64,000 nt of DNA, taken from positions 7,573-71,572 of the forward strand of contig CAKSPR010000003.1 in assembly GCA_934486455.1 (NCBI GenBank), in the 5' to 3' direction. Below, piece after piece: positions 33,940-42,976 of this stretch (positions are counted from its first letter, which is position 1; each line of letters opens with the position of its first letter). The translations under genes were made by a program, and so were the position numbers. The notes below the pieces were generated by a model. That model saw nothing but the letters and a program-made list of their open reading frames with translations. It did not search any database and was not told where the DNA came from. Source of the stretch: an uncultured Eubacteriales bacterium. GTDB taxonomy: Bacteria > Bacillota > Clostridia > Oscillospirales > Acutalibacteraceae.

Positions 33940-36468
33940 TTATTCATCGTTTTCGGCATTACCGCCGGTTTCGACATTTTCGGCGGCTTGTCCGTTCTCT
34001 CCGTCCTGAGCATTTTCCTGTTCCGCCTCTTCCTCGTGGGTGGTCAAAGCAAGGGTGATGACCTTGTCACTGTCGCTTGTCCTCATAACCCTGACTCCCT
34101 TGGAGGGACGGGCGAATTTGCTTATACTTACGGTAGGGATACGGATAACTATACCGTCCGAGGAGATAAGAATGGCGTCCTCCTCACCCGTAACGGCGGC
34201 CACGGCGGCCACATCACCGAATTTCTCGGTGTGGTAGTTTATAAGACCCTTTCCGCCTCTCGACTGGAGACGGTAGTTGTCAAAATCGCTCAGCCGTCCG
34301 AAGCCGGTCTCGGTAACGGTCAGAATGCTCTTTCGGTCATCCACAACGGCACAGCCGATAACGCTGTCGTCCTTTTCGTCCGAAAGGTTGATTGCCCGAA
34401 CACCCCTTGCCGTGCGGCCGAGAAGCCTTGCGTCGGTCTCCTTAAAGCGGATGGCCATTCCCTTTTTGGTGGCAACAACGATCTCGTCCTCGCCGGTGGT
34501 CAGTGCCGTAAAGCAAAGCTCATCGTCCTCGTCGAGGTCAATGGCGATAATTCCGCCCTTTCTGGCCGTATTGTAGGCCGAAATGGGAGTGCGCTTGATT
34601 ATACCCTTCTTTGTGAGCATGCAAAGGTTGAGGGGCTCCTCCATCGAGCGTATGTGAAGCATGGCGGTGATCTTTTCGTTTTCCGCAAGAGGCAGGAGGT
34701 TGACAATATTAAGCCCCTTTGAGGTGCGGCTGCCCTCGGGCACCTGATATGCCTTGAGCCGATAGACCCTGCCGAGGTTTGAGAAGAACAGCACATATTC
34801 GTGGGAGGTACAGGTAAACATATATTCGGCAAAGTCGTCGTCCTTTTTGGCAAGGCCGGTGACCCCTCTGCCGCCGCGGTTTTGCAGGCGGTAGGTATCG
34901 GCCGGAAGCCTCTTTATATAACCGTTGTGGGTAAGGGTCAAAACGCTTTGCTCATCGGGAATAAGATCCTCAATATCCACCTCTCCCGAAACCATGGTAA
35001 TTTCGGTGCGGCGGTCGTCAACATAACGGTCACGGACGGCATATGCCTCATCCTTAACGATCTCCCTGATCTTATGCTCGTCGCCGAGAATCCCTTCAAG
35101 CTCGGAAATCTTGGCATGAAGAGCGCCAAGCTCATCCTCGATTTTAACCTTTTCAAGTCCCGCAAGACGACCCAAGGGCATCTGCACAATGGCGGTGGTC
35201 TGAACATCGTCAAATCCGAAGCGCTCGGCAAGGGCGACCTTGGATTCGGGAATGGTCTTTGATCCGCGGATTATGCGAATAACCTCGTCGATAAAGTCGA
35301 TGGCCTTTTTAAGAGCCTCTAAAATGTGGGCTCGCTCCTTGGCCTTTCTCAAATCATAGACGGTGCGGCGTGTGACCACCTCGCACTGGAAATCAATGTA
35401 GCTTTGGAGCATTTCTTTAAGGGTCATTATTCTCGGGCGACCCTTGTCAAGAGCAAGAAGTATTGCGCCGAATGTGACCTGAAGCTGGGTATAGGAATAA
35501 AGCTGATTAAGCACCACCTGGGGGTTGGCGTCCCTTTTAAGGTCGACCACTATCTTCATTCCGTCCTGGCCTGAATAGTCGACCACATCGTCGATACCCT
35601 CAACCTTTTTGTCCTTCATAAGATTGATAAAGGATTTAACAAGCTCCTGCTTATTGACCTTGTAGGGTATCTCGGTTATGACAATGCGATAATATCCGCT
35701 TCTCGTTTCCTCAATTTCGGCCTTTCCGCGAAGAACGATCTTTCCCCGCCCGGTGGCGTATGCCGCGCGAATTCCCGAATATCCCATAATAATTCCGCCT
35801 GTGGGGAAATCGGGTCCCTTGATGTGCTCCATAAGATCGGAGACATCGGCCTCGGGGTTGTCAATAAGATAGCACATTCCGTCGACCACTTCCCCTAAAT
35901 TGTGGGGAGGTATCTCGGTAGCCATTCCGACGGCGATGCCCGACGAGCCGTTAACAAGAAGGCTGGGAATTCTCGAGGGGAGAACGGTCGGCTCCTTTAA
36001 ACGGTCGTCGTAGTTTGACTGGAAATCCACCGTTTCCTTGTCAATATCCCTAAGCATTTCCATGGATATTTTGGCAAGCTTTGCCTCGGTATATCTGTAT
36101 GCAGCGGCGGGATAACCGTCCACCGAGCCGAAGTTTCCGTGGCCGTCGATCATCATATAGCGAAGGGAGAAATCCTGGGCCATTCTAACCAGTGCATCGT
36201 AAACGCTGGCGTCGCCGTGGGGGTGATAACGGCCCAGCACCGAGCCGACGGTATCGGCGCATTTACGGTAAGCCTTATCGGGGGTCAGCCCGTTTTCATA
36301 CATTGTGTAAAGAATACGGCGGTGTACCGGTTTAAGACCGTCCCGCACATCGGGAAGGGCGCGTCCCACGATGACCGACATGGAGTAGTCAAGGTAGGCC
36401 TTTCGCATTTCGTCAACCAGCTCCACATCCATTTGCTTGGCGTGGGGCTGAAATTCGTTTTCACTCAT
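33940..36468 (-). CDS. gyrA: DNA gyrase subunit A
   Basis: An 842-residue type IIA topoisomerase subunit that cuts and rejoins DNA. The N-terminal winged helix has SVIVGRALPDVRDGLKPVHR and the quinolone region GRYHPHGDASVYDALVRMAQ. The active tyrosine lies in AAAYRYTEAKL near 131. The C-terminal pinwheel carries GyrA-box-like QNRGGRGV and QSRGGKGL, so it is gyrase rather than topoisomerase IV. Residue 87, equivalent to E. coli Ser83, is alanine. An acidic Glu/Asn-rich tail follows. It is 87 bases after a zinc-ribbon protein gene that separates it from gyrB. Confidence 0.97.
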   Translation of the reverse strand: MSENEFQPHAKQMDVELVDEMRKAYLDYSMSVIVGRALPDVRDGLKPVHRRILYTMYENGLTPDKAYRKCADTVGSVLGRYHPHGDASVYDALVRMAQDFSLRYMMIDGHGNFGSVDGYPAAAYRYTEAKLAKISMEMLRDIDKETVDFQSNYDDRLKEPTVLPSRIPSLLVNGSSGIAVGMATEIPPHNLGEVVDGMCYLIDNPEADVSDLMEHIKGPDFPTGGIIMGYSGIRAAYATGRGKIVLRGKAEIEETRSGYYRIVITEIPYKVNKQELVKSFINLMKDKKVEGIDDVVDYSGQDGMKIVVDLKRDANPQVVLNQLYSYTQLQVTFGAILLALDKGRPRIMTLKEMLQSYIDFQCEVVTRRTVYDLRKAKERAHILEALKKAIDFIDEVIRIIRGSKTIPESKVALAERFGFDDVQTTAIVQMPLGRLAGLEKVKIEDELGALHAKISELEGILGDEHKIREIVKDEAYAVRDRYVDDRRTEITMVSGEVDIEDLIPDEQSVLTLTHNGYIKRLPADTYRLQNRGGRGVTGLAKKDDDFAEYMFTCTSHEYVLFFSNLGRVYRLKAYQVPEGSRTSKGLNIVNLLPLAENEKITAMLHIRSMEEPLNLCMLTKKGIIKRTPISAYNTARKGGIIAIDLDEDDELCFTALTTGEDEIVVATKKGMAIRFKETDARLLGRTARGVRAINLSDEKDDSVIGCAVVDDRKSILTVTETGFGRLSDFDNYRLQSRGGKGLINYHTEKFGDVAAVAAVTGEEDAILISSDGIVIRIPTVSISKFARPSKGVRVMRTSDSDKVITLALTTHEEEAEQENAQDGENGQAAENVETGGNAENDE

Positions 36469-36555
36469 GTTATCCTATCCTTTCGGATGTAATTTCGTTT
36501 TTGAAAATTATTAAGCGGGTCAAAGCATAATTAACCCTTAATGAGAATAATCGGC

Positions 36556-37296
36556 TTATGCCTCTTTTGCTTCCTCGGCCTTTTTAACCCCGAAGCGGCT
36601 GTGCAGTTTTTCAAGCTGCTCCTCTTTGACCGCGCGGTCGGGAATGACAAGAATCTGGCCGTTTTTAAGGCTTAAAACGGTCTGTCTGTTTTCGTAGTTT
36701 ATGCCGTAATCGCCGTTAAGCTCAAGCTGCCAGCCCTCGTCCTCGTTGCCCTGCACGCAAACCTCAAGCACATTATCGAATATTTTAAGGCATACCTCGT
36801 TTCCCGAGGTGGCGGCACGGATATATTTTTTCTTTTGCCGCTCGGGCAAAGTAAATACCGCCGGCACCATGCAAAAACAGACCGCCGTCACAAGATAGTG
36901 GGAAAGAGAGGGCTTGTTTTCGCCCATCCCGAAAAGACCGGCGTGGCTGAAGATTATCGAAAGCAGTGTAAAAAGACCCAGCAACCCGAAAAGACCCGCC
37001 TCAATATAGGGGATGATCTTGCGTTTTTTTAGCTTTCCCGAGGTTTCAAGGGCATTTCCCACCTCGGTTTCCGAAAGCACAAAATTAACGTCTATCTGCT
37101 CTCCCGCAGGCTCGATTTTTTTTGTGTTCTCCTGCTTTTCGGGTGTGTCGGAGTATTCAAACTGCTCCCCCTCGCCGATTTCGGGAATGTCGGTTATTTC
37201 CTCGCCGCAAAATGGGCAGTACACCCTTCCCTCATCGTTTTTAATAACGGCCGTTTCACTTTCGCATTTCGGGCACTTAACCGTTTTAATGGCCAA
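36556..37296 (-). CDS. Zinc-ribbon membrane protein between gyrB and gyrA
   Basis: A 246-residue protein of unknown function. CPKC (8-11) and CPFC (27-30) form an N-terminal zinc ribbon. An acidic linker leads to two hydrophobic segments (about 95-117 and 128-150), and a C-terminal domain of about 90 residues resembles PH-like or bPH folds only loosely (QTVLSLKNGQILVIPDRAVK). The start is TTG 37296 behind GAGAGGATGATTTGAT. Its place inside the gyrB-gyrA unit is unusual and suggests cotranscription, not a shared function. Confidence 0.72.
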   Translation of the reverse strand: MAIKTVKCPKCESETAVIKNDEGRVYCPFCGEEITDIPEIGEGEQFEYSDTPEKQENTKKIEPAGEQIDVNFVLSETEVGNALETSGKLKKRKIIPYIEAGLFGLLGLFTLLSIIFSHAGLFGMGENKPSLSHYLVTAVCFCMVPAVFTLPERQKKKYIRAATSGNEVCLKIFDNVLEVCVQGNEDEGWQLELNGDYGINYENRQTVLSLKNGQILVIPDRAVKEEQLEKLHSRFGVKKAEEAKEA

Positions 37297-37369
37297 ATCA
37301 AATCATCCTCTCTCTTTAAAGCCCCGTGGCAATCAGCCTTTCACAAGAAAAAGCTCTGTAAAAACCTTA

Positions 37370-39319
37370 TCAAACATCAAGGTTCTGGACATATGTGGCA
37401 TTCTGCTCGATAAACTGACGGCGGGGCTCAACCTCGTCTCCCATGAGCAGAGTTATGGTCTCGGCCGCCCGCTGCGCGTCGGCCATTGTAACACGAAGGG
37501 TAGTGCGGAATCTCGGATCCATGGTGGTTTCGTTAAGCTGCTTTCCGTCCATCTCACCAAGACCCTTATACCGCTGAACATCGGCATTTCCGCCGAGGGT
37601 CTCGATATACATATCCCTCTCCTCGTCCGAAAAGGCATAAAAGAATTTCTTTCCCTTTGAAACCTTGAAAAGGGGCGGCTGGGCGATGTAAATGTTGCCG
37701 TTTTCGATAAGCTCGGGCATGTATTTAAAGAAAAATGTTAAAAGCAGTGTACGGATATGGGAGCCGTCCACATCGGCATCGGCCATAATGAATATTTTGC
37801 CGTAACGGAGCTTTGAAATATCGAATTCCTCTCCGATTCCGGTGCCCAGCGCCAGCACAACGGGGGTAAGCTTGTCGTTGCCGTAAACCTTGTCGGCCCG
37901 GGCCTTTTCAACATTAAGCATTTTTCCCCACAGGGGCAGTATGGCCTGGGTGCGGGAATCCCTTCCCTTAACCGCAGAACCGCCGGCGCTGTCTCCCTCG
38001 ACGATAAATATTTCGGTCTCGGAGGGGTCTCTCGAAATGCAGTCGGCCAGCTTTTCCGGCTTTTTAAACTTTCCGCCGCTCTGCTTTCTTGTCAGATCTC
38101 TGGCCTTTTGGGCGGCCTCTCGGGCAGCCGAAGCTGCAATGGCTTTGCTTACGATAATCTTGGCGGGAACGGGGTTCTCCTCAAGATATTCGGCCAGCTT
38201 TTCGCCTATCATGGCGGTGACCATAGAGCCCATAGAGGTGTTTCCGAGCTTTGCCTTGGTCTGTCCTTCAAACTGGGCGTCGGTCAGCTTTACCGAAATA
38301 ACGGCGGCAATACCCTCCTGAATGTCCTCTCCTTTAAGGTTAAGATCCTTTTCCTTAAGCAGACCGAACTTTCTGGCATAGGCGTTGATGACACGGGTAA
38401 GAGCGGTTTTAAAGGCGCTTTCGTGCGTGCCTCCGTCGACGGTATGGATGTTGTTTGCAAAGCTGATTATCTTGGTGTCGTAGCCGTTGCTGTACTGGAA
38501 TGCGATCTCGGCCGAAGCGTCCCCCTTAACGCCGTTGATATAAACCACCTCGGGCAGAAGCGCATCCTTATTGGATTTTTCAAGAATGAAGTCCACATAG
38601 CTCTTAATTCCGCCTTCATAGTGAAGAACATCCTGTCTGAACTGCGCGTTTCCTTCCTCATCGGGACGGCGGTCGGTTAATGTTATCTTAACGCCGGCAT
38701 TAAGAAAGGCCTGTTCTCTCAGGCGGGTAAGCAGGGTGTTATAGTCATATTCCGTGGTATCGGTAAAAACATCGGGATCGGGCTTAAATGTGACCCGTGT
38801 GCCGGTCTCGGCGGTTTCTCCGATCTTTTCAAGGTCGGAAACAATGGCGCCCTTTTCATATCTTTGTTTAAGAATTTCTTTTCCGTTTTTAACCTCCACC
38901 TCAAGCCATGTCGAGAGGGCGTTAACAACCGACGAGCCCACGCCGTGCAGTCCGCCCGACACCTTATATCCGCTTCCGCCGAATTTTCCTCCGGCATGAA
39001 GCATTGTAAAAACCATGGTGACGGCCGGCATGTTGTATTTTGTGTTGATGCCTGTGGGAATGCCACGTCCGTTATCGGTAACGCGAATGATGTCATCCTC
39101 CAAAATTTCTACCTCAATGTGGGTGCAATACCCCGCAAGGGCCTCGTCGATAGAGTTGTCTACGATTTCGTAAACAAGATGGTGAAGTCCTCTTTCTCCG
39201 GTAGATCCGATGTACATTCCGGGTCGTTTTCGCACCGCCTCAAGTCCTTCAAGCACCTGAATTTGTTCGGCGTCATACTCCTCATTGACTTTAAGGCTGG
39301 GCATCTGTTCGTTTTCCAT
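37370..39319 (-). CDS. gyrB: DNA gyrase subunit B
   Basis: A 649-residue ATPase subunit of gyrase. The GHKL domain shows EIVDNSIDEALAG, VTDNGRGIPTGIN and GLHGVGSSVVNALS; the Toprim domain shows EGDSAGGSAVKGRDSR and DADVDGSHIRTLLLTF. It ends with RRQFIEQNATYVQNLDV. The length is typical of the Firmicutes short form. AGGAGGTTATAAA precedes the ATG. It lies downstream of remB after a 326-bp gap and starts the gyrB-zinc-ribbon-gyrA unit. Confidence 0.97.
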   Translation of the reverse strand: MENEQMPSLKVNEEYDAEQIQVLEGLEAVRKRPGMYIGSTGERGLHHLVYEIVDNSIDEALAGYCTHIEVEILEDDIIRVTDNGRGIPTGINTKYNMPAVTMVFTMLHAGGKFGGSGYKVSGGLHGVGSSVVNALSTWLEVEVKNGKEILKQRYEKGAIVSDLEKIGETAETGTRVTFKPDPDVFTDTTEYDYNTLLTRLREQAFLNAGVKITLTDRRPDEEGNAQFRQDVLHYEGGIKSYVDFILEKSNKDALLPEVVYINGVKGDASAEIAFQYSNGYDTKIISFANNIHTVDGGTHESAFKTALTRVINAYARKFGLLKEKDLNLKGEDIQEGIAAVISVKLTDAQFEGQTKAKLGNTSMGSMVTAMIGEKLAEYLEENPVPAKIIVSKAIAASAAREAAQKARDLTRKQSGGKFKKPEKLADCISRDPSETEIFIVEGDSAGGSAVKGRDSRTQAILPLWGKMLNVEKARADKVYGNDKLTPVVLALGTGIGEEFDISKLRYGKIFIMADADVDGSHIRTLLLTFFFKYMPELIENGNIYIAQPPLFKVSKGKKFFYAFSDEERDMYIETLGGNADVQRYKGLGEMDGKQLNETTMDPRFRTTLRVTMADAQRAAETITLLMGDEVEPRRQFIEQNATYVQNLDV

Positions 39320-39470
39320 TTTATAACCTCCTGACGGTTGCTTTTCTCTTAAACTCCGACCAAAGCCGTTTGCTTCTTTTCCCTCTTGTTTGATAAAAAT
39401 TTCTTGCGCGGGGGATTTGGCCGTTGCTGCGGTTTTCCCCTTCTGATAAAGGGTTCAAAAACCGCCCGTT

Positions 39471-39490
39471 GTTGCACAAAACCGTGCAAC
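39471..39490. other. Perfect inverted repeat in the gyrB upstream region
   Basis: GTTGCAC-AAAACC-GTGCAAC, 7-bp arms. It is the only structured element apart from a parS site in the 326-bp gap between remB and gyrB. It could be an operator or a weak terminator for the remB transcript. Confidence 0.5.
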
Positions 39491-39610
39491 CGAAAATTTT
39501 TTTCTTTTATTTTTTTCTGCAAAGCCTCGGAATTTTTGCCGTTGTTTTTCTTTTTCCAGTCTCGTTTTTCTCAGCATTTTTGGGCTTTGCAGGCCTTTTC
39601 ATCGAAAAAA

Positions 39611-39626
39611 TGTTTCACGTGAAACA
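39611..39626. other. parS site near remB
   Basis: TGTTTCACGTGAAACA, perfect palindrome, about 3 kb from the dnaA-dnaN gap; the closest parS to the predicted origin. Confidence 0.95.
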
Positions 39627-39645
39627 TTTTTCACAAAATCCTTTG

Positions 39646-39939
39646 TTAAATTTTTGTTTTTGCCCTCTGTCCGAGGGTGGCGGGCGAAATGGGAGAAAGT
39701 ATTACCTTGGTCCTTTTTTCGTCCCTTCTTTTTGCGGCCGTTCTTTTTTTGTCTGTGACGATAAAGGAAAGGGGAATGTCATAGCCCACCGTTTCAACCA
39801 GTCCCTTGCCTTCGTTTATGTTAAGAAACTGCCGCGTATCTTTTTTAACGGTGGTTTTGTCCAAATCGAAGATTCCCACTATTTCTTCCGAAATTATCGC
39901 CTTTTCTCCGATAACAATATATCTGTTAAGTCTTTTCAC
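39646..39939 (-). CDS. remB: DUF370/RemB-like regulator
   Basis: About 97 residues. The core IVIGEKAIISEEIVGIFDLD aligns with the start of Bacillus RemB (YaaB), and its position between recF and gyrB is that of remB. RemA/RemB proteins are small DNA-binding regulators of matrix genes. The middle (LETVGYDIPLSFIVTDKKRT) fits, and the C-terminus (ILSPISPATLGQRA) resembles YYSPLSSSTLKKRA. The start is uncertain: GTG 39939 with GGGTGAG close upstream, or TTG 39951. Its target genes are unknown. Confidence 0.8.
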   Translation of the reverse strand: MKRLNRYIVIGEKAIISEEIVGIFDLDKTTVKKDTRQFLNINEGKGLVETVGYDIPLSFIVTDKKRTAAKRRDEKRTKVILSPISPATLGQRAKTKI

Positions 39940-39988
39940 ATTCTCACCCAAACCGCGTCTTTTCGTTGATTTTTTCTTTATTTACCCC

Positions 39989-41089
39989 TTATATTTCCCT
40001 TTCAAAAAACCGCCCGTTTTCGGCAAAGAATGCCTTTCCTGCCTTTAGACCGGAAATTTGCTTGGGATCACAGCAGGTTATAAAAACCTGCCCGTCGCTT
40101 ATTTTGTTTAATATATATTCCTGCCGCTCAAAATCAAGCTCGCTCATAACATCGTCCAAAAGAATCACCGGCTTTTCACCTGTATATTCTTTAAGCACCG
40201 CCGCCTCTGAAAGCTTCAGAGCAATGGCGGCCGAGCGCTGCTGCCCCTGAGAGCCGAATTCTCTTGCCGAAATCCCGTTTATTAAAACCTCAAGATCATG
40301 GCGGTGAGGACCCGTTGAGGTGGACATATTTTTAATGTCTTCCTCCCGCTTTTCTTTAAGCTGTTCAAAAAGCAGTCCTTCGGCATCGCCCATAAAAAGG
40401 CCGCTGCCCGAATATTTAAGCTCCAGCTTTTCCTTTCCCGAGGTCAGCCCCGAAAAGAACTCGTCGGCAAAAACGCAAAGCTTTTTTGTATAGATGTTTC
40501 GCTGATTTGAAATGGCCGCACCGTAATGGGCAAGAAATCTGTCAAACCCGTCAAGCATATCGTCGGCGGTTGCTTTGTCAAATTTAAAAATACTTTTAAG
40601 CAGTGTGTTTTTTTGCAAAAGCGCCCTTTTATAGTTAAAAAGCAGCTTTTTGTACCCCGGCTTCAGGGTGCAAAGAGCGCTGTCCAAAAACCTTCTTCGG
40701 TTTTCCGGCGACCTCTTTATCAGGCTTAAATCGTCGGGAAAAAACACAACGCATTTAAAATGCTCGCAAAGAGACGAATAGGCTTTAATTTCCACATCCG
40801 AAAGGCTTATTTTTCTTTTCTGCGCCGAGCTTTTAATACTAAGTCTCCGCTCTCTGCCAAAGGAATGAAAATTACAATCAATCGAAAAAAGCTCGCTGCC
40901 GAATCTTAAAAGGTCGCTTTCCTTAGCCCCTCTGAAGGAGCCGAGCCCCGAGCAGAAAAATATTCCTTCGATGAGATTGGTTTTTCCCTGGGCATTGTTG
41001 CCGTAAATTACATTTACCCCGTTTAACGGCTCTATCCTTGCTTTTTCGATGTTGCGGAAGTTTTCAATTTCAAGGCTTTTGACATACAT
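39989..41089 (-). CDS. recF: DNA replication and repair protein RecF
   Basis: A 366-residue SMC-like ATPase that helps load RecA at gaps. Walker A YGNNAQGKTNLIEG is at about 29-42, the signature stretch EFGSQGQQRSAAIALKLSEA lies near 288, and Walker B ILLDDVMSELD near 316-326. The length is standard. It starts five bases after yaaA ends. Its neighbours dnaN-yaaA and remB-gyrB are the conserved Firmicutes origin set. Confidence 0.95.
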   Translation of the reverse strand: MYVKSLEIENFRNIEKARIEPLNGVNVIYGNNAQGKTNLIEGIFFCSGLGSFRGAKESDLLRFGSELFSIDCNFHSFGRERRLSIKSSAQKRKISLSDVEIKAYSSLCEHFKCVVFFPDDLSLIKRSPENRRRFLDSALCTLKPGYKKLLFNYKRALLQKNTLLKSIFKFDKATADDMLDGFDRFLAHYGAAISNQRNIYTKKLCVFADEFFSGLTSGKEKLELKYSGSGLFMGDAEGLLFEQLKEKREEDIKNMSTSTGPHRHDLEVLINGISAREFGSQGQQRSAAIALKLSEAAVLKEYTGEKPVILLDDVMSELDFERQEYILNKISDGQVFITCCDPKQISGLKAGKAFFAENGRFFEREI

Positions 41090-41094
41090 TTTCC

Positions 41095-41325
41095 CTATGC
41101 TACCTCAAAAATCCTGCCGCCGATTTCCACCCTGTCGCCCTTAAAAAGCTTTTTTCCTCTTTGAAGGCAAACATCGCCGTTAACCGTGACCTTTCCCTCC
41201 GATACAAATTCCTTTGCGGCTCCTCCCGAGGGAACGGCGTTTGCAAATTTTAAAAAGGCGTCTAGCTTTATAAAATCCGTGGTTACTCTTATTTTTTCAC
41301 TTGCCTGCGTCAGCTTTATTTTCAC
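41095..41325 (-). CDS. yaaA: S4-domain RNA-binding protein YaaA
   Basis: A 76-residue S4-like protein between dnaN and recF. FIKLDAFLKFANAVPSGGAAKEFVSEGKVTVNGD is the S4 core, quoted in pieces: LDAFLKFA, GGAAKEFVSEG, VTVNG. GTG 41325 with GGAG five bases upstream gives the usual family length; an ATG seven codons earlier has no site. It probably binds RNA of the ribosome; the function of the family is not fixed. Confidence 0.9.
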   Translation of the reverse strand: MKIKLTQASEKIRVTTDFIKLDAFLKFANAVPSGGAAKEFVSEGKVTVNGDVCLQRGKKLFKGDRVEIGGRIFEVA

Positions 41326-41367
41326 GGCTTCTCCGCCCCCTTGCATTTTTTCTGCGTACCTTCCTTA

Positions 41368-42468
41368 TCAGGCCTTTGTAATTCTCACCGGAAGGACGAT
41401 AAACAAAAATCCGTCGCCCTCTTTAGGCACTATTTTTATGGGAGAAAAAGGACCGTTTAGCTCGACCTTTATCATGTCGTCCTCAACCGCGCGAAGAGCG
41501 TCGATAAGATAGCGGCTGTTAAAGCCTATTTCCACCCTTTCTCCCGAAAGCTCAACCGGCACCTTGTCAACGGCATTACCAACCGTCGATTCGCACATGG
41601 CCTTAAACTCACCCTCCTCAAAGAAGCAGCGGACAAAAACCCTGTCCCTGTCGTTAACAACAAGAGAAACGCGGTCGATGCAGGAACGAAGCAATTGCGT
41701 ATCGGCCAAAACGGTGGAGGTTATTTTTTGGGGAACTGCAGTTTCCCAGTCCATAAACTCTCCCTCCAGCAGTCTCGAAACAACCACTACGCCGCCTATT
41801 TCAAAAATAATGTGCTTTCTCTCAACCGAGATCTTAATTTTGTCCTCGCTCTCTCCGATCAGCTTTGAAATTTCGGTCAGGGTCTTTTCGGGCACGACAA
41901 ATTTAAGCTGTCCATCAAAATCGATCTTTTCCTTGCGAATTGCAAGGCGGTATCCGTCCAGCGCCGCAAGGGTAATTACTCCGTCCTTCAGGTAAAAGCA
42001 AATGCCGTTGTAAATCGGCTTATCTTCCTTTTTGGAAACGGCAAATCTCGTCTGCCTTATCATGCTGCAAAGAACATTTCCATCAATTTCAAAGCCCTCT
42101 CCGGCATTAACGGTGGGAAGATCGGGATATTCCTCCGGAGGCATGCCGATGATTGAAAACTTGGTCTCGCCGCTTTTGATGGTGCATATGTATTTATCAT
42201 CAGTCTCTATGGAAATAATGTTCCCGGGAATTTTTCTTACTATCTCGGAAAAATACTTGGCCGACATAATAACAAGACCGTTTTGCTCGGTCTTTGCTTC
42301 TATCGCCGTGGTAATTCCCATTTCAAGATTATATCCCGTCAGGGTAAGGTATCCGTCCTTGCATTCAAAAAATATTCCTTCAAGTGCCGGTAAAGAAGAA
42401 GAGCTGGTGGCTATCTGTACCTTAGAGACCGCTTCGGTAAGTTTGGTTTTTTCGCAGGTTAACTTCAT
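41368..42468 (-). CDS. dnaN: DNA polymerase III beta sliding clamp
   Basis: A 366-residue clamp that encircles DNA and tethers replication enzymes. It has the three-domain pattern: SSSSLPALEGIFFECKDGYLTLTGYN in domain 1, the DGYRLAIRK region in domain 2, and the end FLFIVLPVRI, which holds the peptide-binding pocket. ATG 42468 with GGAAGTG six bases upstream is preferred to GTG 42477. It follows dnaA after an unusually long, AT-rich gap. Confidence 0.96.
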   Translation of the reverse strand: MKLTCEKTKLTEAVSKVQIATSSSSLPALEGIFFECKDGYLTLTGYNLEMGITTAIEAKTEQNGLVIMSAKYFSEIVRKIPGNIISIETDDKYICTIKSGETKFSIIGMPPEEYPDLPTVNAGEGFEIDGNVLCSMIRQTRFAVSKKEDKPIYNGICFYLKDGVITLAALDGYRLAIRKEKIDFDGQLKFVVPEKTLTEISKLIGESEDKIKISVERKHIIFEIGGVVVVSRLLEGEFMDWETAVPQKITSTVLADTQLLRSCIDRVSLVVNDRDRVFVRCFFEEGEFKAMCESTVGNAVDKVPVELSGERVEIGFNSRYLIDALRAVEDDMIKVELNGPFSPIKIVPKEGDGFLFIVLPVRITKA

Positions 42469-42976
42469 AATTTTCACTTCCGTTATTCATAATTGATTTT
42501 TCGCAGAAAGTTTGTTCTTAAAACAAACAAATATAAATATTTAATTCAGTAAAAGTAATAGGGGGCGTCAAAATGTTGAAAACCGCCCTCATCAAAGAAA
42601 ACAAGCCGATTTTTCTTCAACAGTCCTTTTCAAAAACTTTTTCGAAAAAGATAACAAAAAAAAGTGAAAAAAGATTTTAATGTTGAAGTTTGAAAGTTTT
42701 CAAAATTTCTGTTTAAATTTTCGGTAATTATGTAATCCTTCGCAACCGAAACGGCAAAAATAATTTAAACAGCGGTTGAAAGATTTAAAAAGCGGGAATT
42801 TCGGGAAAAACTGCCCCTTGCAGGAATTCATTTTTCAGAAAATGTTGAAATCAAAGAAATTTAAGGAACAGGTAAAGGCTATGTAAATTCCGCTGGATGT
42901 TTAAATCTTCAAAGTTCCCTTTTTTCCGTTTCGAAAAGAAAAAGACTGCCGTCCGCAGCCTCAAAAAGGTTATCGG
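42469..42976. other. Candidate origin of replication (dnaA-dnaN gap)
   Basis: A 508-bp gene-free, AT-rich stretch. It contains TGTTGAA-type 9-mers at 42574 (TGTTGAAAA), 42614-42622 (TCTTCAACA, reverse orientation), 42681 (TGTTGAAGT) and 42843 (TGTTGAAAT), and A/T runs near 42630-42700. No canonical TTATCCACA box was found by eye here. In related bacteria the origin occupies this gap and the region upstream of dnaA. No gene or RNA is seen. Confidence 0.6.
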
